From Bacteroidia bacterium (lineage in GTDB: Bacteria > Bacteroidota > Bacteroidia > Cytophagales > Cyclobacteriaceae): 64,000 nucleotides of DNA. The notes under the pieces were generated by a model. That model made no database searches. It saw only the letters and a program-made list of their open reading frames with translations, and was not told the origin of the DNA. Of the stretch, positions 44,838 to 54,981 are shown piece by piece; position 1 is the stretch's first letter; every line of letters begins with the position of its first letter. Position numbers and translations under genes: made by a program. The DNA lies in the NCBI GenBank assembly GCA_030425425.1, contig JAUIAO010000010.1:1-64000 (forward strand). The letters run 5' to 3'.

Positions 44838-44940
44838 CGTCACTCCTCCCTACCAAGGAGAAGTCGGCGGAGGTTTACAAGTTGGATTTGCGCCGCGCCA
44901 CCTCTCGTTTATAAGGAGAGGTTTAGAGAGGTTATTACAG
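44838..44940. repeat. GC-rich inverted repeats downstream of the DUF559 gene
   Basis: Copy at 44838-44877 (CACTCCTCCC...TACCAAGGAG...GGCGGAGGTTTA) is a direct repeat of 44300-44340 with about five differences. Copy at 44897-44940 has a 6-bp stem (44901-44906 with 44916-44921) and ends in GAGAGGTTATTA, as the element at 42450 does. Confidence 0.6.
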
Positions 44941-45191
44941 GTAATATAATACACCCAAAATAAGTGATCTGACATATCGAAGAGGCAGAGATGGGTTTTA
45001 ATATCACATCACTCTAATTACGGAAAACAGATTGCCTATTTCCAACTTCCTCAAAATCCACCTTATTTTTTAACATTTTTATTATAAAAATGACTTTTCA
45101 TTGAAAATTATTATCAAATAATTCCATTCACCAATATTCAGGGTTAAATTGAAATTTTGAATTCTTTCGAATAAAAAAACAACTACACAAA

Positions 45192-48100
45192 ATGGTCAAG
45201 AAAACGACGTTCGGTGACGGAAACCTCCTTTGGTATAAAGATGCAATTATTTATGAACTACACATCAAGGCATTTATGGATGCTAATGATGATGGCGTTG
45301 GAGATTTTCAGGGATTACTGAGTAAACTTGACTACTTAGAGGAACTGGGGGTGACCACTATTTGGCTGCTGCCGTTTTACCCTTCCCCACTCAAAGATGA
45401 TGGCTATGACATCATGGATTATTATACCATTAACCCATCCTATGGAAATGTCAATGATTTCAAAAAATTCGTCAAAGCTGCACACCAAAGAAATCTCAGA
45501 GTCATCACCGAGCTTGTATTAAACCACACTTCAGATCAGCACCCCTGGTTTCAGAGAGCAAGATTAGCTCCTGCCGGATCACCAGAACGCGATTACTATG
45601 TGTGGTCAGACAACCCAGAGCAATTCAAAGATGCAAGGATCATCTTTCAGGATTATGAGACGAGCAACTGGACCTATGATCCTGTGGCCGGTCAGTACTT
45701 CTGGCACCGTTTTTTTCACCATCAGCCAGATTTGAATTACGACAATCCTCAGGTTCAAAAAGAAGTTTTCAAAATATTAGAATATTGGCTCAAGATGGGG
45801 GTAGATGGATTTCGACTGGATGCCGTGCCTTACATCTTCGAGCGAGAAGGAACGAACTGTGAGAACTTACCTGAAACCCACGATTTCCTCAAAAAAATCA
45901 GATCCTTCGTAGATAAAAAATATCCGGGCACACTCCTTTTGGCTGAAGCCAATATGTGGCCAGAGGACAGTGCAGCATACTTTGGTGATGGCGATGAGTG
46001 CCAGATGAATTACCACTTCCCTATCATGCCTAGGATGTTCATGGCCATGAGAATGGAAAACCGCTATCCAATAACGGATATTTTTGATCAGACACCTGAG
46101 ATACCTGACAATTGCCAATGGGGAATATTCCTCAGAAATCATGACGAGCTCACGCTGGAAATGGTAACTGACGAGGAGCGTGATTATATGTACAAGGTTT
46201 ATGCCCAAAACCCAAAAGCGAAAATCAATCTAGGTCTGAGAAGACGACTTGCTCCTTTGATGGATAATAATCCCAAGAAGGTAGAATTGATCAATAGTTT
46301 GCTTTTCTCTCTGCCAGGAACACCGGTTCTTTATTATGGTGATGAAATCGGAATGGGTGATAACTTTTATCTGGGAGATAGAGATGGAGTACGGACTCCC
46401 ATGCAATGGTCTCCAGATAGAAATGCCGGATTTTCTAAAGCTAATCCGCAGCAGCTTTACTTACCCGTGATCCAGGATCCGGAATATCACTTTGGAGCAG
46501 TGAATGTAGAGACTCAGCAAAACAACCCATCTTCGCAACTGTGGTGGATGAAGCGAATGATCCACATGCGAAAACAACATAAGGCTTTCGGACGTGGCAC
46601 CATGAAGTTTATACACTCTGAAAATCCGAAAGTATTAGCGTATACAAGGGAGTATGAGGATGAAATCATCCTTGTCGTGGTAAATCTATCTCGCCATGCT
46701 CAGGTAGTCAATCTGGATCTAAAAGAATATGCACAATACACGCCAGTAGAGGTGTTTAGTAAAAACTTGTTTCCAGGAATCTCGGGCCAGCGAGATTATC
46801 TCCTCACATTGAGCGGACATTCGTTTCATTGGTTTACTTTGTCCAGAGAATCAGCAAACGAAAGCGTATTTGAGCCAATCAACTTCGTGGATTTTCAGGA
46901 TTTGCTCAGTGGCGACAACAGAAAGCAGCTAGAAAAGAAAATTTTACCAAGCTATCTAAAGCGCTCCAGATGGTTTGACGAAGGTGACCGATCAATGAGA
47001 GAGCTCAATATCATTCATCACAATGCCATTACAGCTGTAAAAGGAAAATACTTGCTTCTAATTGTAGAGATTCATTATGATTCTGGCTTACCAGATCAAT
47101 ACCAAATAGGCCTTGCATTTTCTAAGAATCAGAGAGGTAGTGTCCCAGACCGTAGACCAAGGTCGATCATCAATCATGCGAATTGGGATGGAACTAATGG
47201 TGTGTTGTTTGATGCATTGTATAATGATGATTTCCAGATACAATTACTGAAATGGCTTGGTGAAAACAAAAAAGTGAAGAATGGTAGCGGCTATTTGAAA
47301 TTCACGAGTAAAACTTCAGTAAAGAAATATGTAGAAGAGCAAAAAGAAATCAGACCAAGGATGCTCACTTCGAGAGACACCAATACTTCTCTTCTCTACA
47401 ACCATGATTACTATCTGAAGCTATACCGTAAGCTAGAAAAAGACATCAATTCAGATCTTGAGATCAACCGATATCTCAATAAAGACAATGGCTTCCCTTA
47501 TGTAGCTAAACTTAAAGGGGATTATCAATTCTATGAAGGGGAAGACTCTATCGTACTAGGACTTCTACAATCAGCAGTAGACCATCAGAGCGAGGCGAGC
47601 ACTTATTTTGCTGAACATCTTGATCGTTTCTTTGAATCAGTACTCTCTTCAGGTCACCTTATTGATGATCATGAGGCGGCTGGCAATCTCACATCTCCTT
47701 TGAACTATGACAGTCTGGAGGATGAGTTTTTCAAGCAACACTATCCTTCTCTGGCTTCCGAGCATATGAGCATGTTGGGTAATAGGACAGCTGCTTTACA
47801 CCAATATCTTGGTCAGCCCACTACTCTACCGAAGTTCAAACCTGAAGAGTTTTCATTGCATTACCAAAGGTCATTATTTAGTAAATTCCAGACATTGGTT
47901 CGTAGTACATTCGACAACCTGGAAAAACAACTACTTCACCTCCCAGAGCATCTGCAAGAAGATGCATTACTTCTTCTCAATAGAAAGGATGAGGTATTAG
48001 AATACCTCAAACAAGTGTACGCTGAAAAGCTAGATATGCTCAAAATCCGTACACATGGAGACTTTCACCTGCACCAGGCCCTATTCACAGGTCATGACTT

Positions 48101-48506
48101 TGTATTTGTAGATTTTGAAGGTGATCCGAAAAAGAGCTACAGCCAACGGAGATTAAAAAAATCTCCATTGAGTGATGTGGCCACCATGTTGAGGTCTATT
48201 CACCTGTTACCTTTCAGTCTGATCGAAAAAAATGAAAATATCAAAAAGGAAGAAGCAGCAAAACTGGAAAAATGGGGATTGATCTGGTATCATTACAACG
48301 CCCAGTTTTTCATGGATTCATATCTCAGGGAAATCTCAAGCGATCAGTTTCTACCTCAGAGTAAAAAACAACTACAATCCATCTTAGGAGTGTTTTTGAT
48401 GCAGAAATCTATAGAAAGCTTGAAATGGGAGCTTTCTGATCCAAGCTATACGATTGCTTCTCCAATCAAGCATATTAACTATTTACTGGATAATCCTGAT
48501 TTATGA
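45192..48506 (+). CDS. treS: trehalose synthase fused to maltokinase
   Basis: A 1104-residue fusion. The N-terminal half is a GH13 trehalose synthase (residues 1-560) with its catalytic residues visible: the nucleophile Asp in GFRLDAVP, the general acid Glu in LAEANMW, and the Asp in FLRNHDEL. It interconverts maltose and trehalose. From about 590 a maltokinase (Mak/Pep2-like) domain follows with the HGDFHLHQ and FVDFEGDP motifs; it makes maltose 1-phosphate for the GlgE pathway of alpha-glucan synthesis. It stands alone with no glg gene beside it. Confidence 0.88.
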   Translation: MVKKTTFGDGNLLWYKDAIIYELHIKAFMDANDDGVGDFQGLLSKLDYLEELGVTTIWLLPFYPSPLKDDGYDIMDYYTINPSYGNVNDFKKFVKAAHQRNLRVITELVLNHTSDQHPWFQRARLAPAGSPERDYYVWSDNPEQFKDARIIFQDYETSNWTYDPVAGQYFWHRFFHHQPDLNYDNPQVQKEVFKILEYWLKMGVDGFRLDAVPYIFEREGTNCENLPETHDFLKKIRSFVDKKYPGTLLLAEANMWPEDSAAYFGDGDECQMNYHFPIMPRMFMAMRMENRYPITDIFDQTPEIPDNCQWGIFLRNHDELTLEMVTDEERDYMYKVYAQNPKAKINLGLRRRLAPLMDNNPKKVELINSLLFSLPGTPVLYYGDEIGMGDNFYLGDRDGVRTPMQWSPDRNAGFSKANPQQLYLPVIQDPEYHFGAVNVETQQNNPSSQLWWMKRMIHMRKQHKAFGRGTMKFIHSENPKVLAYTREYEDEIILVVVNLSRHAQVVNLDLKEYAQYTPVEVFSKNLFPGISGQRDYLLTLSGHSFHWFTLSRESANESVFEPINFVDFQDLLSGDNRKQLEKKILPSYLKRSRWFDEGDRSMRELNIIHHNAITAVKGKYLLLIVEIHYDSGLPDQYQIGLAFSKNQRGSVPDRRPRSIINHANWDGTNGVLFDALYNDDFQIQLLKWLGENKKVKNGSGYLKFTSKTSVKKYVEEQKEIRPRMLTSRDTNTSLLYNHDYYLKLYRKLEKDINSDLEINRYLNKDNGFPYVAKLKGDYQFYEGEDSIVLGLLQSAVDHQSEASTYFAEHLDRFFESVLSSGHLIDDHEAAGNLTSPLNYDSLEDEFFKQHYPSLASEHMSMLGNRTAALHQYLGQPTTLPKFKPEEFSLHYQRSLFSKFQTLVRSTFDNLEKQLLHLPEHLQEDALLLLNRKDEVLEYLKQVYAEKLDMLKIRTHGDFHLHQALFTGHDFVFVDFEGDPKKSYSQRRLKKSPLSDVATMLRSIHLLPFSLIEKNENIKKEEAAKLEKWGLIWYHYNAQFFMDSYLREISSDQFLPQSKKQLQSILGVFLMQKSIESLKWELSDPSYTIASPIKHINYLLDNPDL

Positions 48507-48716
48507 TTTCCACCAGACACAATCAAGCTCATTGGTAGAACTAATGAGCTTGAAACCCTAAAGTGACAAGTCAAAACCTTGGCATATCATTCAATTTATG
48601 TCTCTAGAAATCATTCTAAATACCAAAGTAATTAGAACTATATCCTCTGGAATTATAATTATCAATTTTTAGCCATCGTATTTATAATCCTTTCTGCAAA
48701 AAAAACAGTTTTGTGT

Positions 48717-48749
48717 TTTGTCTATTTCTAGGTGAATGATTTAGCTTTG
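48717..48749 (+). promoter_or_regulatory. ilv leader promoter
   Basis: TTTG (48717-48720), 21 nt, TAGCTTTG (48742-48749). Transcription would start near 48755, only a few bases before the leader ATG. The preceding stretch from 48507 shows no gene. Confidence 0.6.
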
Positions 48750-48760
48750 AATTCGAAATA

Positions 48761-48847
48761 ATGAAAAGAATTAACCTAAATATTGTCATAGTCCCAATTA
48801 ATATTCTAGTCACAGTCAGGATTGGAAAATGGAATGGATGTATTTAG
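48761..48847 (+). CDS. ilv operon leader peptide (branched-chain amino acid control codons)
   Basis: A 28-codon frame with seven Ile, four Val and two Leu codons, 11 of them within residues 4-19 (RINLNIVIVPINILVTV). It follows a consensus promoter and ends 20 bp before the terminator that lies upstream of ilvE. Translation speed would report charging of these three tRNAs. Near its end the RNA segment GGAATGG (48831-48837) can pair with CCATTCC of the terminator stem (48874-48880). A ribosome stalled early leaves that segment free; one that reaches the stop codon covers it. Confidence 0.75.
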   Translation: MKRINLNIVIVPINILVTVRIGKWNGCI

Positions 48848-48867
48848 ACAAAAATAAAGAATAAACT

Positions 48868-48904
48868 AAAGCGCCATTCCACACCCGGGAATGGCGCTTT
48901 TTTT
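48868..48904 (+). terminator. ilv attenuator terminator
   Basis: GCGCCATTCC (48871-48880) pairs with GGAATGGCGC (48888-48897), extended by AAA/TTT, loop of seven, with a tract of seven T residues ending 14 bp before the ilvE ATG. It mutually excludes the anti-terminator described for the leader. Confidence 0.8.
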
Positions 48905-48918
48905 AATTAAAATGATGT

Positions 48919-49809
48919 ATGTATTACGATGATCGCACAGAAGTATTTTTAGATGGTGATTGGATCAAGGCCAAGGATGCAAAAGCGAGTTTATTTGCAC
49001 AAACCATGCACTACGGTACTGGAGTTTTTGACGGACTGAGATCATATAATCGCGGTAATGGCTTCAATATTTTCAAGCCGGAAGAACACTTCAAGCGTCT
49101 CCACGAAGCAGCGGAAAAAGTTTACTTAAAAGTTCCTTATTCTGTGGAAGACATGATCAAAATCGCTTATGAATTAATTGATCGCAACAACCTCGGAAAT
49201 GCATACATTCGTCCATTATTATTTACAGGTCCAAACATGATCCTTGCTCCCGCAAAGGAGACTCACTTTTTTATGACAGCATGGAAATGGGCGAAATACC
49301 CTGGGTATGAACCTTTGAATACCATGATTTCCTCTTATCTCAAACCGAATCCAAAATCTACAGTAGTCGGTTGCAAATTAGTCGGAAACTACTCAGCCAA
49401 TACTTTGGCATCTGCAGAGGCTAAAAAACTGGGATATGACGAAGCAATCCTTCTGGATCACAATGGGTTTGTAACTGAAGGACCAGGTAGCAATATCTTC
49501 TACGAAAAAGATGATGAACTTTTTACCCCAAAACTCGGAAACATCTTCCCGGGCATCACTAGACAGACAATTCTTGAAATCTGCAAAGAGCTTAAAGTAA
49601 AAGTTACTGAAAAAGACATTACCCCGGAAGAATTTTACAAGGCTGATCATGCATTTTTCTGTGGAACAGCTACAGAACTTACCCCGATTAGTTCAGTAAA
49701 TGGAGAAAAATTTAAAAAAGACTGGGAAGACTCCATAGGACAAAATATCCACCGAATCTACCAGCAGAAAGTAATGTTTGACGAGTACCAGGGACTCACA
49801 ATCGTGTAA
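48919..49809 (+). CDS. ilvE: branched-chain amino acid aminotransferase
   Basis: A 296-residue fold-type IV PLP enzyme that transfers the amino group between glutamate and the keto acids of Leu, Ile and Val. Visible family marks are the [12 protein letters not shown] start (31-42), [14 protein letters not shown] with the likely Schiff-base Lys (about 156), [17 protein letters not shown], and the GITRQTILE segment. It is the first structural gene after the attenuator and ends 7 bp before ilvD. The ATG at 48919 is chosen because two earlier ATGs are out of frame. Confidence 0.93.
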   Translation: MYYDDRTEVFLDGDWIKAKDAKASLFAQTMHYGTGVFDGLRSYNRGNGFNIFKPEEHFKRLHEAAEKVYLKVPYSVEDMIKIAYELIDRNNLGNAYIRPLLFTGPNMILAPAKETHFFMTAWKWAKYPGYEPLNTMISSYLKPNPKSTVVGCKLVGNYSANTLASAEAKKLGYDEAILLDHNGFVTEGPGSNIFYEKDDELFTPKLGNIFPGITRQTILEICKELKVKVTEKDITPEEFYKADHAFFCGTATELTPISSVNGEKFKKDWEDSIGQNIHRIYQQKVMFDEYQGLTIV

Positions 49810-49816
49810 TTTTTTA

Positions 49817-51493
49817 ATGGCAACAGAATTAAATAAATATAGCAAATCAATCACTCAGGATCCTTCTCAGCCAGCGTCTCAGGCGCAGCTATATGCTACT
49901 GGTCTCACTGAAGAAGACTTGAACAAGGCACAGGTAGGGATTGTCTCCACAGGTTTCGAAGGAAACCCATGCAACATGCACCTCAACATCCTTTCACATC
50001 AGGTGAAAAAAGGAGTAAGAGAAGCTGATTTGGTAGGATTGATCTTTCATACTATCGGCGTGAGTGATGGTATCTCCAATGGAACTACCGGGATGAAGTA
50101 TTCCCTGATTTCCAGAGATATTATCGCTGACTCAATAGAGACAGTAGTACAGGCTCAGTTTTATGATGCCGTAGTGCCTGTGGTAGGATGTGACAAAAAT
50201 ATGCCTGGTTCAATCATGGCTTTAGGTCGACTGAACCGCCCGGGATTGATGGTTTATGGTGGAACCGTAAAGCCAGGAAAATGGAAAGGCGAAGACCTAA
50301 ATATTGTCTCTGCATTTGAGGCCTATGGCGCAAAACTTCAGGGAAATATCTCTGATGAAGATTTTAAAGGAATCATTAAAAATTCCATTCCAGGTCCGGG
50401 AGCTTGTGGTGGCATGTACACTGCCAACACCATGGCATCCGCCATTGAAGCTATGGGAATGAGCTTACCGTTCAGTTCATCGAATCCGGCAGAAAGTCAG
50501 GATAAGCAATCTGAGACATTGAAAGTAGGATTAGCAGTCAGAAACTTGATGGAAAAAAACATTCTTCCAAGAGATATCATGACGAAGAAAGCATTTGAAA
50601 ATGCGATTTCAACTGTGATGATTCTTGGAGGGTCTACCAATGCAGTGCTTCATCTGATTGCGATGGCTAAGTCTGTGGATGTGGATATTACATTAGATGA
50701 CTTCCAAAGAATCAGTGACAAAACACCTTTCCTTGCTGATTTGAAGCCAAGTGGAAAATACCTCATGGAAGACCTTCACAATATAGGCGGTGTACCGGGC
50801 GTATTGAAACTTATGTTGAATCATGGTTATCTACATGGTGATTGTCTCACTGTCACTGGTAAAACCCTGGCAGAAAATCTTGCTGAAGTTCCTGATTTGC
50901 ATGACGAAAAGGGAATGATCTATTCATTCGAGAAGCCAATCAAGCCGCAAGGACATCTACAAATTCTTTATGGAAATCTAGCACCTGAAGGAGCTGTTGC
51001 CAAAATCACCGGCAAAGAGGGAGAAGTTTTCGAAGGACCAGCCAGATGTTATGATGATGAATTTGCAGCAATAAAAGGCATCGGTGAAGAAGTGCAGAAA
51101 GGCGAAGTAATCGTAATCAGGTATTCCGGACCAAAAGGAGCTCCGGGAATGCCGGAAATGCTAAAACCTACTGGAGCTGTAATGGGAGCTGGACTTGGTA
51201 AGGACGTGGCCTTGATAACCGATGGTCGTTTTTCTGGTGGATCTCACGGATTTGTAGTAGGGCATATCACTCCAGAAGCTCAGGAAGGAGGTCCATTGGG
51301 ATTGATCCAAAATGGAGACATCATCAGAATAGATGCTGTCAACAACAAATTGGAAGTAAAACTCAGTGAAGAAGAATTGGATGCCAGAAGAAAAGCATGG
51401 AAAAAACCGGCTTATAAGGCTACCAAAGGAATATTGAAGAAATACATTAACGCAGTGAAGTCAGCATCTGAAGGATGCGTGACTGATGAATAA
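49817..51493 (+). CDS. ilvD: dihydroxy-acid dehydratase
   Basis: A 558-residue Fe-S enzyme that converts dihydroxy acids to keto acids in the Ile and Val pathways. Cluster cysteines lie in GCDKNMPGS and [13 protein letters not shown]; other family segments are EGNPCNMH and [16 protein letters not shown]. The frame extends 13 codons upstream into ilvE, but the ATG at 49817 fits the family start ([10 protein letters not shown]). Confidence 0.95.
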   Translation: MATELNKYSKSITQDPSQPASQAQLYATGLTEEDLNKAQVGIVSTGFEGNPCNMHLNILSHQVKKGVREADLVGLIFHTIGVSDGISNGTTGMKYSLISRDIIADSIETVVQAQFYDAVVPVVGCDKNMPGSIMALGRLNRPGLMVYGGTVKPGKWKGEDLNIVSAFEAYGAKLQGNISDEDFKGIIKNSIPGPGACGGMYTANTMASAIEAMGMSLPFSSSNPAESQDKQSETLKVGLAVRNLMEKNILPRDIMTKKAFENAISTVMILGGSTNAVLHLIAMAKSVDVDITLDDFQRISDKTPFLADLKPSGKYLMEDLHNIGGVPGVLKLMLNHGYLHGDCLTVTGKTLAENLAEVPDLHDEKGMIYSFEKPIKPQGHLQILYGNLAPEGAVAKITGKEGEVFEGPARCYDDEFAAIKGIGEEVQKGEVIVIRYSGPKGAPGMPEMLKPTGAVMGAGLGKDVALITDGRFSGGSHGFVVGHITPEAQEGGPLGLIQNGDIIRIDAVNNKLEVKLSEEELDARRKAWKKPAYKATKGILKKYINAVKSASEGCVTDE

Positions 51494-51501
51494 TAAACTA
51501 T

Positions 51502-53238
51502 ATGAATACACCATCTCTGGAAGTTGACAAAAAGCCTACTTCGTCCAAGATCAAGGTATCTGGGGCCGAGGCTGTTTTATTGTGTCTGATTGAAGAGGGA
51601 GTAGATGTCATTTTTGGATATCCTGGTGGCGCGATTATGCCGATTTATGATGCCTTGTATGGCTATACTGACAGGCTTCGTCACATCCTCACACGACATG
51701 AGCAAGGTGCTGCTCACGCTGCCCAAGGTTACGCACGTGTCACAGGAAAGACTGGTGTCTGTTTTGCAACATCTGGACCTGGCGCCACTAACCTGATTAC
51801 TGGTATTGCAGATGCACAGATTGATTCTACTCCGATGGTAGCTATCACAGGTCAGGTAGCCTCTCACCTATTGGGTACTGATGCGTTTCAGGAAACTGAT
51901 GTAGTTGGTATTTCCATGCCAGTTACCAAATGGAATGTACAAGTGACCAGAGCTGAGGAAATTCCTGAAGCTATTGCGAAAGCATTTTATATTGCCAGCA
52001 CTGGAAGACCTGGTCCGGTAGTGGTTGACATTACCAAAGATGCTCAGCTGGCAGAATTCGAATTTGAATATAAAAAGTGCACTAAGATTCGTAGCTACCA
52101 TCCTTATCCAATGATGGATAATGACAAAATAAAGGAAGCTGCAGAATTGATTAATTCAGCTGAAAAACCTTTCCTATTGGTCGGGCAAGGTGTCATACTT
52201 TCTGAAGCACAAAAAGAATTAATCGCTTTATCAGAGAAAGCAGGTATTCCAATGGCGGCTACTCTGATGGGATTATCAGCTGTTCCTGTAAACCATCCTT
52301 TGTACGTTGGGTATTTGGGAATGCATGGAAACTATGGTCCCAATATTAAAACCAATGAATGCGACGTATTGATTGCTATTGGTATGCGTTTCGATGATCG
52401 AGTGACCGGGGATTTGAGCAGATACGCGAAACAAGCCAAAGTGATTCACATAGAGATTGACCCGGCAGAAATTGATAAAAACGTAAAAACCACGGTCGCA
52501 ATTAATGCTGATGCCAAGCAGGCTTTACTAGCATTGAACAAAAGGATTGAAGCAAGAAGCCACAAAGATTGGTTGAATGAGTTTAAAGAATGCGATAAGG
52601 TAGAGGAAGAGAAGGTCATTAAAAAAGACAAATTCCCTACAGAAGGCCCGTTGAAAATGACTGAAGTTATTCACATGATTTCAGAAAAAACAGCCGGTAA
52701 AGCGATTCTGACTACTGACGTTGGACAACATCAAATGGTGGCGTCTAGGTATTATGAATTTGACGATACGCGTGCCAATGTAACATCCGGTGGACTAGGC
52801 ACGATGGGTTTCTGTCTTCCTGCTGCTATGGGAGCTAAAGTAGGCCAACCTGATAAAACCGTGATTGGGGTGATTGGTGATGGAGGATTCCAGATGACCA
52901 TTCAGGAATTGGGCACTATCAGTCAAAGTGAAATCCCAGTAAAAATATTGATACTGAATAATAACTTCCTGGGGATGGTTCGCCAATGGCAACAATTATT
53001 TCATGAAAGAAGATATTCTTTTACAGAGTTGACCAACCCGAATTTCCAGAAGATAGTAGAAGGTTATGGAGTAAAAACTCAGAAAGTGGAGATTAGAGAA
53101 AGTCTGGAAGCTGCTATAGATCAGTGGTTGAGCGATGAAGGACCTACTTTATTGGAAGTGATAGTGGAAAAAGAAGAGAATGTATTTCCTATGGTGGCAT
53201 CAGGATCTTCTGTTTCAGAAATCAAATTAGAACCTTAA
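51502..53238 (+). CDS. ilvB: acetolactate synthase large subunit
   Basis: A 578-residue thiamine-diphosphate enzyme that condenses two pyruvates, or pyruvate with 2-oxobutanoate, the first shared step of Val, Leu and Ile synthesis. The ThDP-activating Glu lies in [16 protein letters not shown] (about 65) and the ThDP-Mg motif is [14 protein letters not shown] ... [11 protein letters not shown] (about 455-495). It starts 8 bp after ilvD and is followed 12 bp later by its regulatory subunit. Confidence 0.95.
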   Translation: MNTPSLEVDKKPTSSKIKVSGAEAVLLCLIEEGVDVIFGYPGGAIMPIYDALYGYTDRLRHILTRHEQGAAHAAQGYARVTGKTGVCFATSGPGATNLITGIADAQIDSTPMVAITGQVASHLLGTDAFQETDVVGISMPVTKWNVQVTRAEEIPEAIAKAFYIASTGRPGPVVVDITKDAQLAEFEFEYKKCTKIRSYHPYPMMDNDKIKEAAELINSAEKPFLLVGQGVILSEAQKELIALSEKAGIPMAATLMGLSAVPVNHPLYVGYLGMHGNYGPNIKTNECDVLIAIGMRFDDRVTGDLSRYAKQAKVIHIEIDPAEIDKNVKTTVAINADAKQALLALNKRIEARSHKDWLNEFKECDKVEEEKVIKKDKFPTEGPLKMTEVIHMISEKTAGKAILTTDVGQHQMVASRYYEFDDTRANVTSGGLGTMGFCLPAAMGAKVGQPDKTVIGVIGDGGFQMTIQELGTISQSEIPVKILILNNNFLGMVRQWQQLFHERRYSFTELTNPNFQKIVEGYGVKTQKVEIRESLEAAIDQWLSDEGPTLLEVIVEKEENVFPMVASGSSVSEIKLEP

Positions 53239-53250
53239 TTAGGAAAAGCC

Positions 53251-53838
53251 ATGTCATTAAATAACGAAAACAATTCGGATCAAAAGGCTAAAGAATATAC
53301 GTTATCAGTCTTGACAGAGGATAAAGCTGGACTTTTGAATCACCTGACGATTGTATTCACACGAAGAAAAATGAACATTCAGAGTTTGAATGTATCAACA
53401 ACAGAGGTTCCTGGCGTATCAAGGTTCACAATTGTGGTGACTTCCACTCGTGATCTGATCGAAAAAGTACTGAAGCAGCTTCGCAAGATTATTGAAGTAC
53501 TGGGTGCATTTGTATATGAAGATAATGAAATCTATTATCAGGAAATAGCCCTCTATAAGGTGCCAACTAAGGTTTTTTTAGGAGGTAGCAAAATAGAAGA
53601 TCTGGTTCGGAATAATGGAGCCAGAATCCTGGTGGTGGAAGAAGATCACATCATAATCGAAAAGACCGGTCACCAGGAAGAGACTCATGCTTTATACAAG
53701 GAACTAGAACCTTATGGTTTATTGGAATTTGTGAGATCCGGAAGAGTGGCAATATCCAAATCAAAGAGAAAAACAGAGGCGTATATAAGGCAACTGGAAG
53801 AGTCACAGTCTCACTTTTTAAGCATTAAAGATTTTTAA
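53251..53838 (+). CDS. ilvN: acetolactate synthase small (regulatory) subunit
   Basis: A 195-residue subunit with an N-terminal ACT domain (LSVLTEDKAGLLNHL, about 18-32) and a C-terminal ACT-like domain (LVVEEDHIII). It binds Val as feedback inhibitor and raises activity of IlvB. The pairing with ilvB 12 bp upstream is the usual arrangement. Symbol by position; some annotations use ilvH for this form. Confidence 0.92.
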   Translation: MSLNNENNSDQKAKEYTLSVLTEDKAGLLNHLTIVFTRRKMNIQSLNVSTTEVPGVSRFTIVVTSTRDLIEKVLKQLRKIIEVLGAFVYEDNEIYYQEIALYKVPTKVFLGGSKIEDLVRNNGARILVVEEDHIIIEKTGHQEETHALYKELEPYGLLEFVRSGRVAISKSKRKTEAYIRQLEESQSHFLSIKDF

Positions 53839-53864
53839 AATAATTATTACAAACGAAAACGAAA

Positions 53865-54911
53865 ATGGCAAAAATTAATTTTGGGGGTGTAGAAGAGGAA
53901 GTAGTAACCCGAGAGGAATTTCCTTTATCAAAAGCTCAGGAAGTACTAAAAGACGAAACAGTAGCAGTTTTAGGATATGGTGTACAAGGTCCAGGTCAGG
54001 CATTGAACCTGAAAGACAATGGCATCAACGTAATCGTAGGGCAAAGAAAAAACTCTAAAACCTGGGACAAAGCAGTAGCAGACGGATGGGTACCAGGAGA
54101 GACATTGTTCGAATTGGAAGAAGCTTGCGAAAGAGGTACAATACTCCAATTCTTGCTATCTGATGCTGGACAGATTGCCCTTTGGCCTACAGTGAAAAAA
54201 TACCTTTCTTCAGGTAAGGCACTTTATTTCTCTCACGGTTTTGGTGTGACTTACAAAGAAAAAACTGGTATCATTCCTCCAGAGGATGTTGATGTAATTC
54301 TTGTTGCACCAAAAGGTTCTGGTACTTCTCTAAGAAGACTTTTTGTAGAAGGTAAAGGTCTAAATTCAAGTTTTGCTATTCATCAGGATGCGACAGGAAA
54401 AGCACGTGACAGAGTGGTAGCGCTTGGTATCGCAGTAGGTTCTGGTTACTTATTCGAAACTGATTTCTACAAAGAAGTATCTTCTGACCTTACAGGAGAA
54501 AGAGGAACCTTGATGGGAGCTATCCAGGGAATCTTCAGAGCACAATACGAAGTGTTGAGAGAAAATGGACACTCTCCTTCTGAGGCTTTCAACGAAACAG
54601 TAGAAGAAGCTACTCAGTCATTATATCCATTGATCGCAGAAAATGGTATGGACTGGATGTATGCTAACTGCTCTACTACGGCACAAAGAGGTGCTTTGGA
54701 TTGGATGGGACCATTCTATGAAGCAACTAAGCCCGTTTTTGAGAAATTATACAAGTCCGTTACAGATGGAATAGAGGCTCAGAAATCTATCGACTCTAAC
54801 TCTCAGCCTGATTACAGAGAGAAGCTAGAAGAAGAATTGAAAGAGCTGGAAGAATCAGAAATGTGGCGAGCTGGTAAAGCTGTAAGAAAACTGAGACCAG
54901 AAAACAGCTAA
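53865..54911 (+). CDS. ilvC: ketol-acid reductoisomerase
   Basis: A 348-residue class I enzyme that isomerises and reduces acetolactate or acetohydroxybutyrate with NADPH. The Rossmann loop VLGYGVQGPGQALNLKDNG is at about 35-54, and the metal-binding acids lie in the C-terminal domain (DLTGERGTLMGA; EEATQSLYPLIAENGMDWMY). The PGQ in place of the HAHA of many enzymes is a variant I recall from Bacteroidota. It closes the ilv transcript, with a terminator 25 bp after it. Confidence 0.95.
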   Translation: MAKINFGGVEEEVVTREEFPLSKAQEVLKDETVAVLGYGVQGPGQALNLKDNGINVIVGQRKNSKTWDKAVADGWVPGETLFELEEACERGTILQFLLSDAGQIALWPTVKKYLSSGKALYFSHGFGVTYKEKTGIIPPEDVDVILVAPKGSGTSLRRLFVEGKGLNSSFAIHQDATGKARDRVVALGIAVGSGYLFETDFYKEVSSDLTGERGTLMGAIQGIFRAQYEVLRENGHSPSEAFNETVEEATQSLYPLIAENGMDWMYANCSTTAQRGALDWMGPFYEATKPVFEKLYKSVTDGIEAQKSIDSNSQPDYREKLEEELKELEESEMWRAGKAVRKLRPENS

Positions 54912-54936
54912 TTAAAAATTCATATTTTCTATCATT

Positions 54937-54967
54937 AGGAGAACAGGTAACTGTTCTCCTATTTTTT
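54937..54967 (+). terminator. intrinsic terminator between ilvC and ilvA
   Basis: A perfect 10-bp stem (54937-54946 with 54951-54960), GTAA loop and six T residues, ending about 15 bp before the TTG start of ilvA. Confidence 0.75.
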
Positions 54968-54981
54968 GACTCCACGAATCA

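Noticed and set aside
44746-44949. 67-residue ORF after the DUF559 gene
   Set aside because: It is composed of the GC-rich inverted repeats.
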